Source: Bradyrhizobium sp. CB1015 | Lineage (GTDB): Bacteria; Pseudomonadota; Alphaproteobacteria; Rhizobiales; Xanthobacteraceae | Length of the DNA: 64,000 nucleotides | Reading direction: 5' to 3' | Assembly (NCBI RefSeq): GCF_025200925.1 | Contig: NZ_CP104174.1 | Span: forward strand, 310,001-374,000 | Shown: positions 45,830 to 55,359 of the stretch, one piece after another | Layout of the letters: each line of letters opens with the position of its first letter | Position numbering within the stretch: the stretch's first letter is position 1 | Position numbers and translations under genes: made by a program | The notes under the pieces: generated by a model | The model's database searches: none | Told to the model about the DNA's origin: nothing | Seen by the model: the letters and a program-made list of their open reading frames with translations, nothing else

Positions 45830-48800
45830 TGAGAAGCGTATCCAAAGCTCTCAGGGACGACGGCGCTCGCCGCAACGCGATCAGCCTTCATGATCAATCA
45901 ATCCTGGTGGAAGCCGGCGCGGGCTCGGGTAAGACCGCCGTCATGGCCGGGCGCATTGCTCTCATGCTTGCAGAGGGCATCCCGCCCCGTAGTATTGCCG
46001 CCGTCACCTTTACAGAACTGGCGGCAAGCGAGCTCCTCTCACGTGTTCGCGAATTTGTTGCCGACCTCACCGTCGGACGTATTGCGGCCGAGCTCCGTGT
46101 GGCGCTGCCCGATGGGCTGTCGCAGTCGCAGCGCGACAATCTCGTAGCCGCGAGCGCCGCTATCGACGAAATCGCCTGCTCAACCATCCACGGCTTCTGC
46201 CAGCGCTTGATCAAGCCCTTTCCGGCCGAAGCCGATATCGATCCGGGCGCCAGCGTCATGGACCCCAATCAGGCTGATCTCACCTTCATCGAGATCGTCG
46301 ATGGTTGGTTGCGCGAGCGCTTGTCCAGTGATCGCGCCGGCATTCTCGCTGAAATGGTGCTGCATAGCCCTGGCGAGACCGTAAAGCTCATTCACAAGAT
46401 TGCCGAAAATCTCAGGCGCCGACGCACTCTCTTAGCGCCACCCGCGACTCCGCTCGACGATCATGTGGCGTCCTTCCGGCAAGCGACGACGGATTTTGCA
46501 GCTTTCCTCCGCAACGCTGCAGCGATCGAACCCGAAACGTCGGCGATTGTCGACCGTCTGACCGACATGATGGCCGCGCTTGCCGCAGGCTTCGGTCCTG
46601 CGATGCCCTCGGGTTTGGTTCGCCTCCTTGCCTCGCGACTGCATCCTGATCTTTGCACGAAGGCAGGTGCATTCGCCTCCTACCGTAAGAAAGGGAAATG
46701 GACTGAAGCGGCGAAGCAGGCAGGCCTCTCAAAGGCGGATGGTGAGCGATTGAACGTCGCCGCCCAAGGCCACTACATCGCCTGCTGCGATGCCTGGACA
46801 TCGCTTCTTCAGGCCACGGCCAGCCATGTTCTGACGTCATTGATCCAGGAAGCACGTCCGATCCTGCAACGCTATCGCGAGCACAAGCGCGCGAGCGCCC
46901 AGCTCGACTTCGACGATTTGATCTTTGCCGCGCGCGACCTGCTGCGCGATCATGATGATGTGCGGCGCTCGCTGGGGCAGCGCTTCGCGCACGTCCTCGT
47001 CGATGAATTCCAAGACACGGACCCCCAGCAGACCGAAATCTTCTGGCGGCTCTGCGGCGAGCCCGCCGTTGGAGAGACCGACTGGACTCGGTTTCGGATC
47101 CGACCAGGAGCGCTCTTTCTGGTTGGCGACCCCAAGCAGGCAATCTATCGCTTTCGCGGTGCCGACGTCGGCGCCTATGTGCAGGCACGCGACACTTTTC
47201 GCGCCCAGTATCCCGACAGCCTCCTGTCGATCTCGACGAATTTTCGCTCCTGCGCCTCGATTCTCACGTTCGTCAATGAGCGCTTCGAGGCCGTGCTGTC
47301 GGCGGACGGGCAACCCGGCTTCGCCGCCCTTGATCCATTCCATGAGGATCCCCGCGACGGATTGTGCGTTGCCGCCCTCGACATCCCGGTCGCCAATGAG
47401 AACGGAAAGGCGACTAGCGAGCAGCAGCGCGACGCCGAAGCCAATGCGGTGGCGGATTTATGCGCGCGCCTGATTGGCAGCCAACGCATTGTCGACCGGC
47501 GTAACGGCGCGGAAAGGATCTGCCAGCCGGGCGACATCGCTTTGCTGGCCCCAACCGGCGCCGAGCTGTGGCGCTATGAGGAGGCGCTGGAAAGTCGGGG
47601 AATTCCAGTGGCGACGCAGGCTGGCAAGGGCCTTTTCCGCCGGCAAGAGGTCCAAGACCTGATCGCGTTGACCCGTGTGCTCGCCGATCGGCGCGATACG
47701 CTGGCGCTCGGGGCGCTGTTGCGTGGTCCCTTGGTTGGCCTCACCGAAGAGGAACTGCTCGATATTGTCTGGACGCTCCCGCGTTCGGAGGAAGAGCCTG
47801 ACCGGATTCCCCGCCTGGATCTCGACGTCGATGCCGCCAACATCACCCATTCGCTCGCACGCGAAGCGATCGAGAAGCTGCAGGCGCTTTACCGGCGCGG
47901 CAACAGCACAACACCTCATGAGCTTCTCTCGCAGACCGTCGACGTGATGCGAGTGCGCCCCCTTCTTCACGAGCGTCATCGCGGTCAGGCCGAACGCGCG
48001 CTCGCCAATGTCGATCTATATCTAAGCCTGTCGACCCGCTACGCTGTGCGCGGTCTTCGCGCTTTCGCTGAGGCCATGACCGCAGCTTGGACCGATGAAG
48101 CACGTGTGGTGGAAGGACGCCCGGACGCGCAGGAGGAAGCCGTCGCGCTCTTCACGATGCACGCCGCGAAAGGCCTGGAATGGCCAATCGTCATCCCTGT
48201 CAACACCATGACAGGCATCATGTCACCCGACAGCGCGATAGTCGACCGGCAGAATGATGCCTTCTATTGCCCGGTCTTCGGCGTCGAGCCGAACGGCTAT
48301 GACGCTGCGCAGCAAGCAGAGAAGGATGAGCTGGATCGCGAGCGCATCCGACTCTGGTATGTCGCTGCGACACGCGCCCGCGAACTGCTCGTGCTGCCCC
48401 GGCTCGATGTGACTCCTGCAAGATCGGCCTGGATCGGTCTTCTCGATCTATCGCTCGCCGAACTTCCCGCACTCGACGTCCCCCATCGGCCGCTCGGAGA
48501 AGGGGCCGCTGACGCCGGGCCGAGCAACACCCAGACACGCGAAATCTTTGCTGCCGAGGCCGCCGCAATCGCTGCGCGGCAGACGCACCTCACCTGGCTG
48601 GCGCCCAGCCGCGACGAAAACGCCTCTGGCGCGGTGCTCCAAGAAGAAGAAGCCGAGATCTGGATAAGCGCCGCCGACGATCAGCCTCGAAATCTGGAGG
48701 CTACGATTCAGGTCCAGGGCGGACGTGAGCGCGGGCTGATCCTCCACAAGCTGATGGAAGAGGTCCTGAGTGGGGAAATCGATGATGCCGCTCCAGCCGT

Positions 48801-49224
48801 CATGGAACGCGCGAACGACCTGATCCGAGAGCTCGGTCGGTCGCCCGTTGCTGATCCCGCAGCAGGACTTTCGCCGGAAGAACTGGCACGCTGCATCGTT
48901 CGCACAATGGCCCTGCCGGAGATCGCGACGTTGCGGTTGGGGCTACTGGCCGAGTTTCCCGTATACGCCGCCTATGCCGACAGCGACGAGGAGACGGCGA
49001 CCACCGGCATCGCGGACGCGCTGACACTGACCGCCGATGGCCGCGCCGCCGTTGTGGTTGACTGGAAGAGCGATGTGAACCCCGATCATCAGACGCTCGA
49101 GCACTATCGCTCGCAGGTCCGGACCTATCTCGACATGACTGGCGCCGAGCAGGGATTGATCGTGTTGATGACCACCGGCACGGTGGTCACTGTCTCGCCC
49201 TCGGCCCGGATGAAGGCGGCCTGA
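45826..49224 (+). CDS. AddA-like UvrD/SF1 helicase-nuclease
   Basis: All SF1A motifs are present: I in LVEAGAGSGKTAVMAGRI, Ia in AVTFTELAASEL, II in HVLVDEFQDTDPQQTE, III in LVGDPKQAIYRFRGAD, IV in STNFRSC, V in TMHAAKGLEWPIV and VI in LWYVAATRARELLVL. A C-terminal PD-(D/E)XK nuclease follows: AVVVDWKSDVNPDHQ and YRSQVRTYLDM. The enzyme should unwind and degrade linear DNA with its AddB-like partner. I start at ATG 45826, inside the end of the partner gene; a longer frame begins 66 bases earlier but runs through that gene. RecBCD-like destruction of phage DNA is the obvious guess for its role. Confidence 0.9.
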   Translation: MMRSVSKALRDDGARRNAISLHDQSILVEAGAGSGKTAVMAGRIALMLAEGIPPRSIAAVTFTELAASELLSRVREFVADLTVGRIAAELRVALPDGLSQSQRDNLVAASAAIDEIACSTIHGFCQRLIKPFPAEADIDPGASVMDPNQADLTFIEIVDGWLRERLSSDRAGILAEMVLHSPGETVKLIHKIAENLRRRRTLLAPPATPLDDHVASFRQATTDFAAFLRNAAAIEPETSAIVDRLTDMMAALAAGFGPAMPSGLVRLLASRLHPDLCTKAGAFASYRKKGKWTEAAKQAGLSKADGERLNVAAQGHYIACCDAWTSLLQATASHVLTSLIQEARPILQRYREHKRASAQLDFDDLIFAARDLLRDHDDVRRSLGQRFAHVLVDEFQDTDPQQTEIFWRLCGEPAVGETDWTRFRIRPGALFLVGDPKQAIYRFRGADVGAYVQARDTFRAQYPDSLLSISTNFRSCASILTFVNERFEAVLSADGQPGFAALDPFHEDPRDGLCVAALDIPVANENGKATSEQQRDAEANAVADLCARLIGSQRIVDRRNGAERICQPGDIALLAPTGAELWRYEEALESRGIPVATQAGKGLFRRQEVQDLIALTRVLADRRDTLALGALLRGPLVGLTEEELLDIVWTLPRSEEEPDRIPRLDLDVDAANITHSLAREAIEKLQALYRRGNSTTPHELLSQTVDVMRVRPLLHERHRGQAERALANVDLYLSLSTRYAVRGLRAFAEAMTAAWTDEARVVEGRPDAQEEAVALFTMHAAKGLEWPIVIPVNTMTGIMSPDSAIVDRQNDAFYCPVFGVEPNGYDAAQQAEKDELDRERIRLWYVAATRARELLVLPRLDVTPARSAWIGLLDLSLAELPALDVPHRPLGEGAADAGPSNTQTREIFAAEAAAIAARQTHLTWLAPSRDENASGAVLQEEEAEIWISAADDQPRNLEATIQVQGGRERGLILHKLMEEVLSGEIDDAAPAVMERANDLIRELGRSPVADPAAGLSPEELARCIVRTMALPEIATLRLGLLAEFPVYAAYADSDEETATTGIADALTLTADGRAAVVVDWKSDVNPDHQTLEHYRSQVRTYLDMTGAEQGLIVLMTTGTVVTVSPSARMKAA

Positions 49225-49238
49225 GAGGAAGGCGACCG

Positions 49239-49328
49239 ATGTCATCACGCAAGCGTCCCGCCAGCCCCACTCATCATGACCTCTTCAATGAGGAGGTCTT
49301 GCAACGAAGGCAGCCGCCCCGGGGATAA
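49239..49328 (+). CDS. Possible 29-residue peptide or truncated gene start
   Basis: ATG 49239 has an excellent ribosome site (GAGAGGAAGG) and the frame reads MSSRKRPASPTHHDLFNEEV then LQRRQPPRG and stop. It lies 14 bases after the helicase-nuclease gene. It may be a genuine micropeptide of the operon or the surviving first codons of a deleted gene. Confidence 0.4.
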   Translation: MSSRKRPASPTHHDLFNEEVLQRRQPPRG

Positions 49329-49400
49329 TCCCAAACCAGCACGTGCGAGCCAACGACCTGTCCGACGCAGGAGCAAGCAAGCCCGTCACCCTTAACCGAC

Positions 49401-49417
49401 ATGGTTCAATGAACCAT
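49401..49417. promoter_or_regulatory. Perfect 17-bp palindrome upstream of the RelE-helicase gene
   Basis: ATGGTTC-AAT-GAACCAT lies 121 bases before the GTG start of the fusion gene. There is no T-tract, and arms this short would not make a good terminator, so a protein-binding operator is more likely. The binding protein is unknown. Confidence 0.6.
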
Positions 49418-49538
49418 TGATCGACAGCTCAGAACTCTGCTAACCCACTCAAATTGTATGGTTACTCCAGCGCAACTACGCTGGGCAGCGCTGTTGATTC
49501 TTGCAACAAATAAAATAATAGGCGCTAAGGAGGCAAAC

Positions 49539-52500
49539 GTGGACGTCGAACTCTACGAGACCAAGGACTTCATGAACGCTCTCAGAACCATGAAGCTCTC
49601 CGGCGGCAGGAAAAGCAAAGCTGCAAGCCAAGTGCTCGCTATGCTTGGTAGCGTTTCGCGTTTTGAGGACCCGTTTGACGCACTCCGACTTACGAAACAT
49701 GGCGAAACCAGAATTTCAGGGTGCGTAAAATACGACCTGCAAGATTTCTGTCGTCTCGTCACCGTTGTTGGAAACGGCTGCATTTTTTTGCTCTACGTGG
49801 GCGACCACAACGAAACAGACACATGGATTGAGAAGCACCGAGGACTCACAATCGGCGCAGTTGAGGGCAACCTTCTTGGAACGACAAAGATTTCAGATGA
49901 GAAAAGGGGGATATCGATTAGCAACGAACCAGATAATTGGTCCGGCATTCTAATTGACAGGCTGCCAGACGATCTATCTGAACAGCTGTTGGGACATCTT
50001 CCCTTTCGAGATGTAAAACCAATACGAGAACTTCTTGCGGGGAGTCCAGAAGGTCTCGTCAAGAGCAAACTCGCACATTTGGCCGATGAGAGCTTGCGAA
50101 CGGCCCTCTTCGACATCCTCATTCTCCTCAACAATGGCGCCCTCGACGAAGCGCAAAACAGGGTGCTACACCACCTCGGGATGTTCAAACCACTTTCAGA
50201 ACTTTCGCCAGACGAACTTGTCGAGCTCGACATGGGTGACAGTACAAGGAAAGTGGAGATCGGCTCTGTAGAATACAATAAGTGGGCTCAACGCTTCATC
50301 GAAACGAAGCATCCGTTTGAATGGTTCCTGTTTATGCATCCCGAACAGGAGAAGCTGGTACTGGCGGATTACTCCGGTCCTGCGAAGCTCTCAGGAGTGA
50401 CGGGCTCGGGCAAGACGAGTATCGCCATCAAGCGCGCGGTGCGGCTGGCCAGTGAATACCAGGACGGCAAGATACTGATCTTGAGCCTGAATAGGGCACT
50501 CTGCGAGTTCATTTCCGAGATCGTGGATTTCGCGTGCGGAGATGACGCCGCCCTCAGGTCGCGAATCGAAGTGAACTCGCTTTTTTCGATTTGCCAACGT
50601 CTGCTCGTGGGATTTGAGCCCATGAGCGCCAAGCTGTACCGCGACGTGACGTGGCGGCTTGAGGAGCACAAGGATGAGGTCTATCGCGAGTTCTACCGTT
50701 GTCTCAACAACGTCAAGGACGCTGAAGTCCTTCGCCCTATCCACCGTCTACTGACCTCACAGTCGATCGAGGCGGAGCGATACCTCGCCGAGGAATTTGA
50801 CTGGATCCGGAGTGCGCTTGGACGCGACAATCGCGCCGACTACAACGCGATTGCGCGACAAGGGCGAGGCTACAAGATCTCCGAGCAGCATAGGCCGGCC
50901 ATACTCGAAGGGCTGGGCGGATGGGAGCGGAAGATGTCCGCCGTTGGCGTCATCGACTACATGGGCGTGGTCACAGCGCTGACAAAGCACACCGAACAAA
51001 TCGAGCCCCAATACCGCTGCATCCTCGTCGATGAGGCTCAGGATTTCGGTAGCGTCGAGCTCTCCATCCTGCGGCGCCTCGTTAAGCCTGACAAGAATGA
51101 CATCTTCCTCTGCGGTGACGCGGCGCAGCACATCCTACCCAAGCACCAATCGTTCGAATCCGCAGGAATAGACGTTAAGGGTCGATCCTTTGCTATCCGC
51201 CGCAACTACCGAAACAGCAGGGAGATTCTTAGGCTGGCACACAAGGTGCTAACATCAAATCTTTCCGAATTCCATTTCGAGATTGGAGAAATGGAGATTT
51301 CTGATCCCGAATTGTCCTATCGGTCTTCGTCCGAACCTCTGATCCTAGAAGCGCCTTCCCTCCAGGTCGAGATTGCGGCTGCACTTCGGCTTCTCGACTA
51401 CAATGACGAGCTTGCCGCGCGACGCGGAGGCACTCACTCGGGCTGCATCGCGCTAGTAGGCTATTCTGGCTACGAAGTTCAGCAGTACGGCAAAGATATT
51501 GGGGTACCTGTGCTCGATGGCGCTTCACAATTTCTTCGCGGCAGTCGATTTTTGTCTGACCTGGAACAAACAAAGGGCTACGAATTCGACACGATGGTGA
51601 TCGTAAACTGCGCCAAGGGAAATCTGCCGCCTTCATGGGCTCCCGAGCAGGAAGTTTTTCGAAGCGCAAGCGAATTCTACGTCGCAATGACGCGAGCGAA
51701 AACCCAGCTGATTCTGTCCTACTCAGGCACAATCTGCGATTGGCTATCTAACCTGGAGGTGCCCACTTCGAAGTGGTCGGACGTGGTCGCTTTGGATGAT
51801 TTACCGGATTTGAGCTTACCGGGATTCCTCCAAGAGTTTCCTGACGTGGACATACTGGACGTTCGCGAACTTACAGGATCCGAGTTCATCTACACTCCTT
51901 ACGCGCGGGGACTTGAAGTCGACCTTCAACAAAAGCTTGAGGAAGTCGTCGATGGGCGGGGCCTGCTTCAGGCGGGGACGCAACGACGGCTCAAGTGGAA
52001 GACAATGGGCTCACTTGGTGACGATCTAGCGACCGGCGGCGGCTCTACGTTTGGCCCAGTAGCCCGAGAAATAATCAAGACGCGTTTAATGCAAGCTTCT
52101 CTTGGTGCGCGCCCTACCATCAAGCCACGGCGGACCCAGCAATCCGCTGCCTCGATCACGTCTACCATAATTGTTGATAGCGAGCCCGCTCAACACCTGA
52201 GGACGATTGCGCGTGCAGGGAGCCTGGAGGTGCTAGGCCTACCGGCCCGAGACATGGCGCTATTGCATTCACTGAATATACGGTCACTGCGCGAACTAAT
52301 CAACGTAAGCGAGAAAGTGCTCGCCCCGCACCTCAGCAGAAAAAAAATCGCGACTTTGAAGGACTATGCCAGGTCGCTCGCGAGGCCGCCCGCTAACGTT
52401 GAGATCACATTGAGCGAAATCGGATTCTCAGATCGTGTCGTCGATGTGCTCGGGGGCATCGGCGTCAAAAAGCTATCCGACTTTGGCCGAATCTCCCGTT

Positions 52501-52595
52501 CGGACCTTTACGCCCAGTCGAGTCTCGGCACTATCGATGTCCAAAGGATCCTACGGGTCTGTCAGGAGGAAGGCGTAAAGCTGCGGGATAGCTGA
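49539..52595 (+). CDS. RelE-like domain fused to an SF1 helicase and C-terminal helix-hairpin-helix region
   Basis: 1018 residues. Residues 1-105 resemble RelE/ParE-type toxins: DVELYETKDFMNAL, DALRLTKHGETRISGCVKYD, CIFLLYVGDHNETDTWIEKH. Residues about 260-770 are an SF1 helicase: Walker A SGVTGSGKTS (286-293), motif II LVDEAQDF (498-501), LCGDAAQHI, RRNYRNSREI, KGYEFDTMVI and YVAMTRAKTQL. The last 130 residues have two helix-hairpin-helix or RNA-polymerase-alpha-CTD-like units (LEVLGLPARDMALLHSLNIR and VLGGIGVKKLSDFGRI). The start is GTG 49539, because TAAGGAGG stands five bases upstream; an ATG 81 bases earlier has none. No antitoxin-like gene is adjacent. Role in defence or in transcription-coupled DNA processing is inferred. 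Confidence 0.88.
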   Translation: MDVELYETKDFMNALRTMKLSGGRKSKAASQVLAMLGSVSRFEDPFDALRLTKHGETRISGCVKYDLQDFCRLVTVVGNGCIFLLYVGDHNETDTWIEKHRGLTIGAVEGNLLGTTKISDEKRGISISNEPDNWSGILIDRLPDDLSEQLLGHLPFRDVKPIRELLAGSPEGLVKSKLAHLADESLRTALFDILILLNNGALDEAQNRVLHHLGMFKPLSELSPDELVELDMGDSTRKVEIGSVEYNKWAQRFIETKHPFEWFLFMHPEQEKLVLADYSGPAKLSGVTGSGKTSIAIKRAVRLASEYQDGKILILSLNRALCEFISEIVDFACGDDAALRSRIEVNSLFSICQRLLVGFEPMSAKLYRDVTWRLEEHKDEVYREFYRCLNNVKDAEVLRPIHRLLTSQSIEAERYLAEEFDWIRSALGRDNRADYNAIARQGRGYKISEQHRPAILEGLGGWERKMSAVGVIDYMGVVTALTKHTEQIEPQYRCILVDEAQDFGSVELSILRRLVKPDKNDIFLCGDAAQHILPKHQSFESAGIDVKGRSFAIRRNYRNSREILRLAHKVLTSNLSEFHFEIGEMEISDPELSYRSSSEPLILEAPSLQVEIAAALRLLDYNDELAARRGGTHSGCIALVGYSGYEVQQYGKDIGVPVLDGASQFLRGSRFLSDLEQTKGYEFDTMVIVNCAKGNLPPSWAPEQEVFRSASEFYVAMTRAKTQLILSYSGTICDWLSNLEVPTSKWSDVVALDDLPDLSLPGFLQEFPDVDILDVRELTGSEFIYTPYARGLEVDLQQKLEEVVDGRGLLQAGTQRRLKWKTMGSLGDDLATGGGSTFGPVAREIIKTRLMQASLGARPTIKPRRTQQSAASITSTIIVDSEPAQHLRTIARAGSLEVLGLPARDMALLHSLNIRSLRELINVSEKVLAPHLSRKKIATLKDYARSLARPPANVEITLSEIGFSDRVVDVLGGIGVKKLSDFGRISRSDLYAQSSLGTIDVQRILRVCQEEGVKLRDS

Positions 52596-53479
52596 CCGTC
52601 GCGAGCGCGCAGCTATAATCCCTTCACGGCTGAAGTTATACCAGCGCCGGTTCCTTGGCCATTGGCGCTTACAACGCGCCCCTCCGTCTGGGCCTCAGAG
52701 AGGTTCTGTTCAGAAGAAGAAGAGCACCACATACGATGAACGACCAGCGAGTCACGGCACGCTGCCCGCACAGAATCAAGGTAGTCAGCGAGGCTACGTC
52801 GTTGCTGCTCTGATTCCCAATCCGATCTGGCGAAAGCCATCGGACGCAGAGCAATTGATCATAGGATGTGTTGACGTGCCAAACGATGGTCGTTTCGTTG
52901 CTGTGCTTAGTCGTTGACTTGCTAAATTGCTCGCCTGTTCAGTTGTCGGCTTGCTAATCCTTAGCTCGCCATCTCGATAACCCGATGACTTGCTGGCTGC
53001 TAGTTTCTTAACTTGCCGACTTGCTAGCTTGTTGGCTCGTGGCCTAGCTCGCTTGCTAACCTGTCTACTTGCCAGTTCGTCGGCTTGATAGGTTGCTTAC
53101 CTGCACGCCGGCTCACCCGCTGACTCGCTGGCGCCAGGGTTCGTACGCAAGAGAACACTGATATGAGACCCGTCGATTCCGTCTTTGCAGTTCTGGATCC
53201 AATCAACGGGGGCAATGATTTCCCCCGCCGTGATGTTCGATGACAACCTCCGGCAACGGCTGTCGGGCAAGAAGGCGAGATGACGAATGAGGTCGCCGGC
53301 CGAGGTTGATCGACGACATCGTCCGGTGCTTAAAGCGACTGAGCTAGCGTCGCTCCGTCCACGTCGATCGCTTCGATCTTCTCCAGCCAACGGCGGAGCG
53401 ACGCCCATGGTATGGAGGGGAGGGACAGGTTGGCATTTGATCGTCGAGTGTTGGCATTGCCCCGAAGAGGGAGGGATTC
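52596..53479. other. Gene-free stretch containing an 8-bp repeat array
   Basis: About 880 bases between the RelE-helicase gene and the convergent integrase gene. Frames here have no motifs. The middle is occupied by the octamer array at 52900-53130, described separately. The sequence 53135-53479 shows nothing I can identify. Confidence 0.5.
52900..53130. repeat. Degenerate 8-bp tandem repeat array (consensus RRCTTGCT)
   Basis: From 53002 the sequence parses in strict 8-base steps: AGTTTCTT, AACTTGCC, GACTTGCT, AGCTTGTT, GGCTCGTG, GCCTAGCT, CGCTTGCT, AACCTGTC, TACTTGCC, AGTTCGTC, GGCTTGAT, AGGTTGCT, TACCTGCA, and on to GACTCGCT at 53122. The left part has the same unit (GACTTGCT at 52916, GGCTTGCT at 52948, GACTTGCT at 52987) with one or two phase slips. 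Read on the other strand the unit is AGCAAGYY. No stable gene uses it. It may be an iteron-like or partition-type binding array of a mobile element. Confidence 0.7.
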
Positions 53480-55036
53480 TCACCCCCCGTCCGGATTTTT
53501 TGTGGCCTCGAGATCGAGCTCTGGAATTTTCTTCAACTCGCGAAACAAGGCTTCCATCGGAAACTCGCCATAGCTGTCAGCGACGCTCTTTTGCCCGTGA
53601 CCGGTGATTGCCTCAAGGATGTCCTTCGCAAGTCCGTGCCGACGTCCCAGCGTTTTGATTCGATGCCGCCAGGAATGGCTGGGCGAAAGGCGTGGATCGA
53701 CAATGCCGAGCGCACGCACAAATCGGCCGATGACCTTCGTGCCGTTTCCACCTCGTTTGCCAAACTTATCGGGTGGCAGATGAGGAAAGAGTGGGCCCGA
53801 TTTAACGCTTGCAACGAATTTCAAAAACCCGCGATCGATCAGCGCGGGATGCAGTGGGATGGTGCGTTCCGAACTGCTATTTTTGAGCGGACCCGCTTCC
53901 GGGTCAAATTTCATGCACCAGATCCGGTCGATTTCAACTACGTCCTCGACCCGCAACTGGCAAAGTTCGGAGACCCTCGCGCCAGAATAGGCCCCGAGCC
54001 ACGGTACCCAGCGGCGGACCGCATCTTTCTCCAGCAAGGATGCCGCCAAAATCACACGGGCTTCCTCATCGGTAAAGCTGCGCTTCTTCTCGGTAGCTAT
54101 CGCCTTTACCTCGATCGTGACATGATCGGCTGGGTTCTTAGCGATCCGGCGATTATCGACACCCCACTGCAGAATCGCCCTCACCGGTGCCAATTTGGCG
54201 TCCTGAATCGTCTTCGGCCGCAAGCCGGCCTCTACCATTGAGCCTTTCCAGGTGATCAGGTCTTCGCTCGAAATTCTGCCGGCGTCATCGTGTCCAAGAA
54301 ACGCCTCGAGCTGCCGCAGCACACGGTTCCATTCATAAAGCGTCTTCTGCGCGGGTTTGCGCTCGGAGGACCATCCTTTGATGAGTTCGGCTAGCGGCAC
54401 CGTCGAGCCCGCGCCGGGCGTCGGAGAGTTGGCTTGCCACATCCCGCCAGCCCTGGAGTCGATGCCAAATTCGCCCTTCGCGTACCGCGCAAGCGTTAGG
54501 CTGGCGCGCTGAATCGCAAAACTGAGCGCTTTAGCGAGAACCAGTTCGCTGTCGGGGTTGACCACCAGACCCTTCGCGGCAAGGCAGTCCTTGGCACTGG
54601 CACGGCACCAATTCTCCATGTCGCGAAGCTTGGCGGCGTCCGGATCGTATTCAGAAAGAAAGTTTGACGTCAGCGGGCCAGCGAGAGCAGCTGGGGAACT
54701 CCATAGCCGTTCGCCGAGATCCACCCGCCAGGTGGTTTGTCCGCTAGGATTGTCCTTGTAGGCCGCCAGCCAGCGATCATGCGCTTGGGCGGCCAGTTCG
54801 TGAGCCTCTCGTTCGCTTAGCGTGCGGACCCCGCCGCGCAGGTTTGCCCACCGGGCCTCGACCTCAGCCAGTGCTTCGGCGTGCCGACGCCGGGCGATCG
54901 ATGGGTCCTTCGTCTGCAGACTGCGCTTCTCTTCGCGCTTGCCAACGAGCGCGCGCAATTCCGCGGGAACGGCTCTGCGAAACCAATAGACACCGCTGTC
55001 GGGATGCTTCCAGGGACGAGACATAGTGAGGGGCAT
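53480..55036 (-). CDS. Tyrosine recombinase / site-specific integrase
   Basis: The catalytic domain (about residues 320-505) has the first Arg in AYSGARVSELCQLRVEDV, HSWRHRIKTLGRRH (HxxR) and the nucleophile Tyr in ITGHGQKSVADSYGEF. The N-terminal part is a DUF6538-like and SAM-like core-binding region with PWKHPDSGVYWFRRAVP and ELRALVGKREEKRSLQT. An intact integrase of 518 residues. It ends next to the octamer array and begins 85 bases from the 3' end of tRNA-Leu(CAG), the usual placing for an island that entered a tRNA gene, so it probably moved the accessory DNA to its left. Confidence 0.92.
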   Translation of the reverse strand: MPLTMSRPWKHPDSGVYWFRRAVPAELRALVGKREEKRSLQTKDPSIARRRHAEALAEVEARWANLRGGVRTLSEREAHELAAQAHDRWLAAYKDNPSGQTTWRVDLGERLWSSPAALAGPLTSNFLSEYDPDAAKLRDMENWCRASAKDCLAAKGLVVNPDSELVLAKALSFAIQRASLTLARYAKGEFGIDSRAGGMWQANSPTPGAGSTVPLAELIKGWSSERKPAQKTLYEWNRVLRQLEAFLGHDDAGRISSEDLITWKGSMVEAGLRPKTIQDAKLAPVRAILQWGVDNRRIAKNPADHVTIEVKAIATEKKRSFTDEEARVILAASLLEKDAVRRWVPWLGAYSGARVSELCQLRVEDVVEIDRIWCMKFDPEAGPLKNSSSERTIPLHPALIDRGFLKFVASVKSGPLFPHLPPDKFGKRGGNGTKVIGRFVRALGIVDPRLSPSHSWRHRIKTLGRRHGLAKDILEAITGHGQKSVADSYGEFPMEALFRELKKIPELDLEATKNPDGG

Positions 55037-55121
55037 TTGTACCAGCCTTTTGTACCAAGCCGGTAGCCCTAAGTCTCTGATTTTGCATTAGTTGTGGAGA
55101 AACAATCACCTAAAAGAACGG

Positions 55122-55208
<87 letters not shown>

Positions 55209-55359
55209 ATGCCGTTTGGGGCACGGAGGCGGTTACTACGGTTCGGTGACGCCGTTGTCAATTCATGCGTGAAGCCCGGTTCGGGATGCCGATTGCGCAT
55301 CGCAAACCGGCCCGATACAAGCCTGACACGACGCACTCTTTTCCGCAGGAATGGCTCCC

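Noticed and set aside
49458..49538. ATG start at 49458 for the RelE-helicase gene
   Set aside because: No ribosome site, and it adds 27 hydrophobic residues (AALLILATNKII) that break the RelE-like fold start; GTG 49539 has TAAGGAGG in place.
53097..53483. Minus-strand frame of 128 codons next to the integrase
   Set aside because: It runs into the octamer repeat array and shows no motif; composition is not gene-like.
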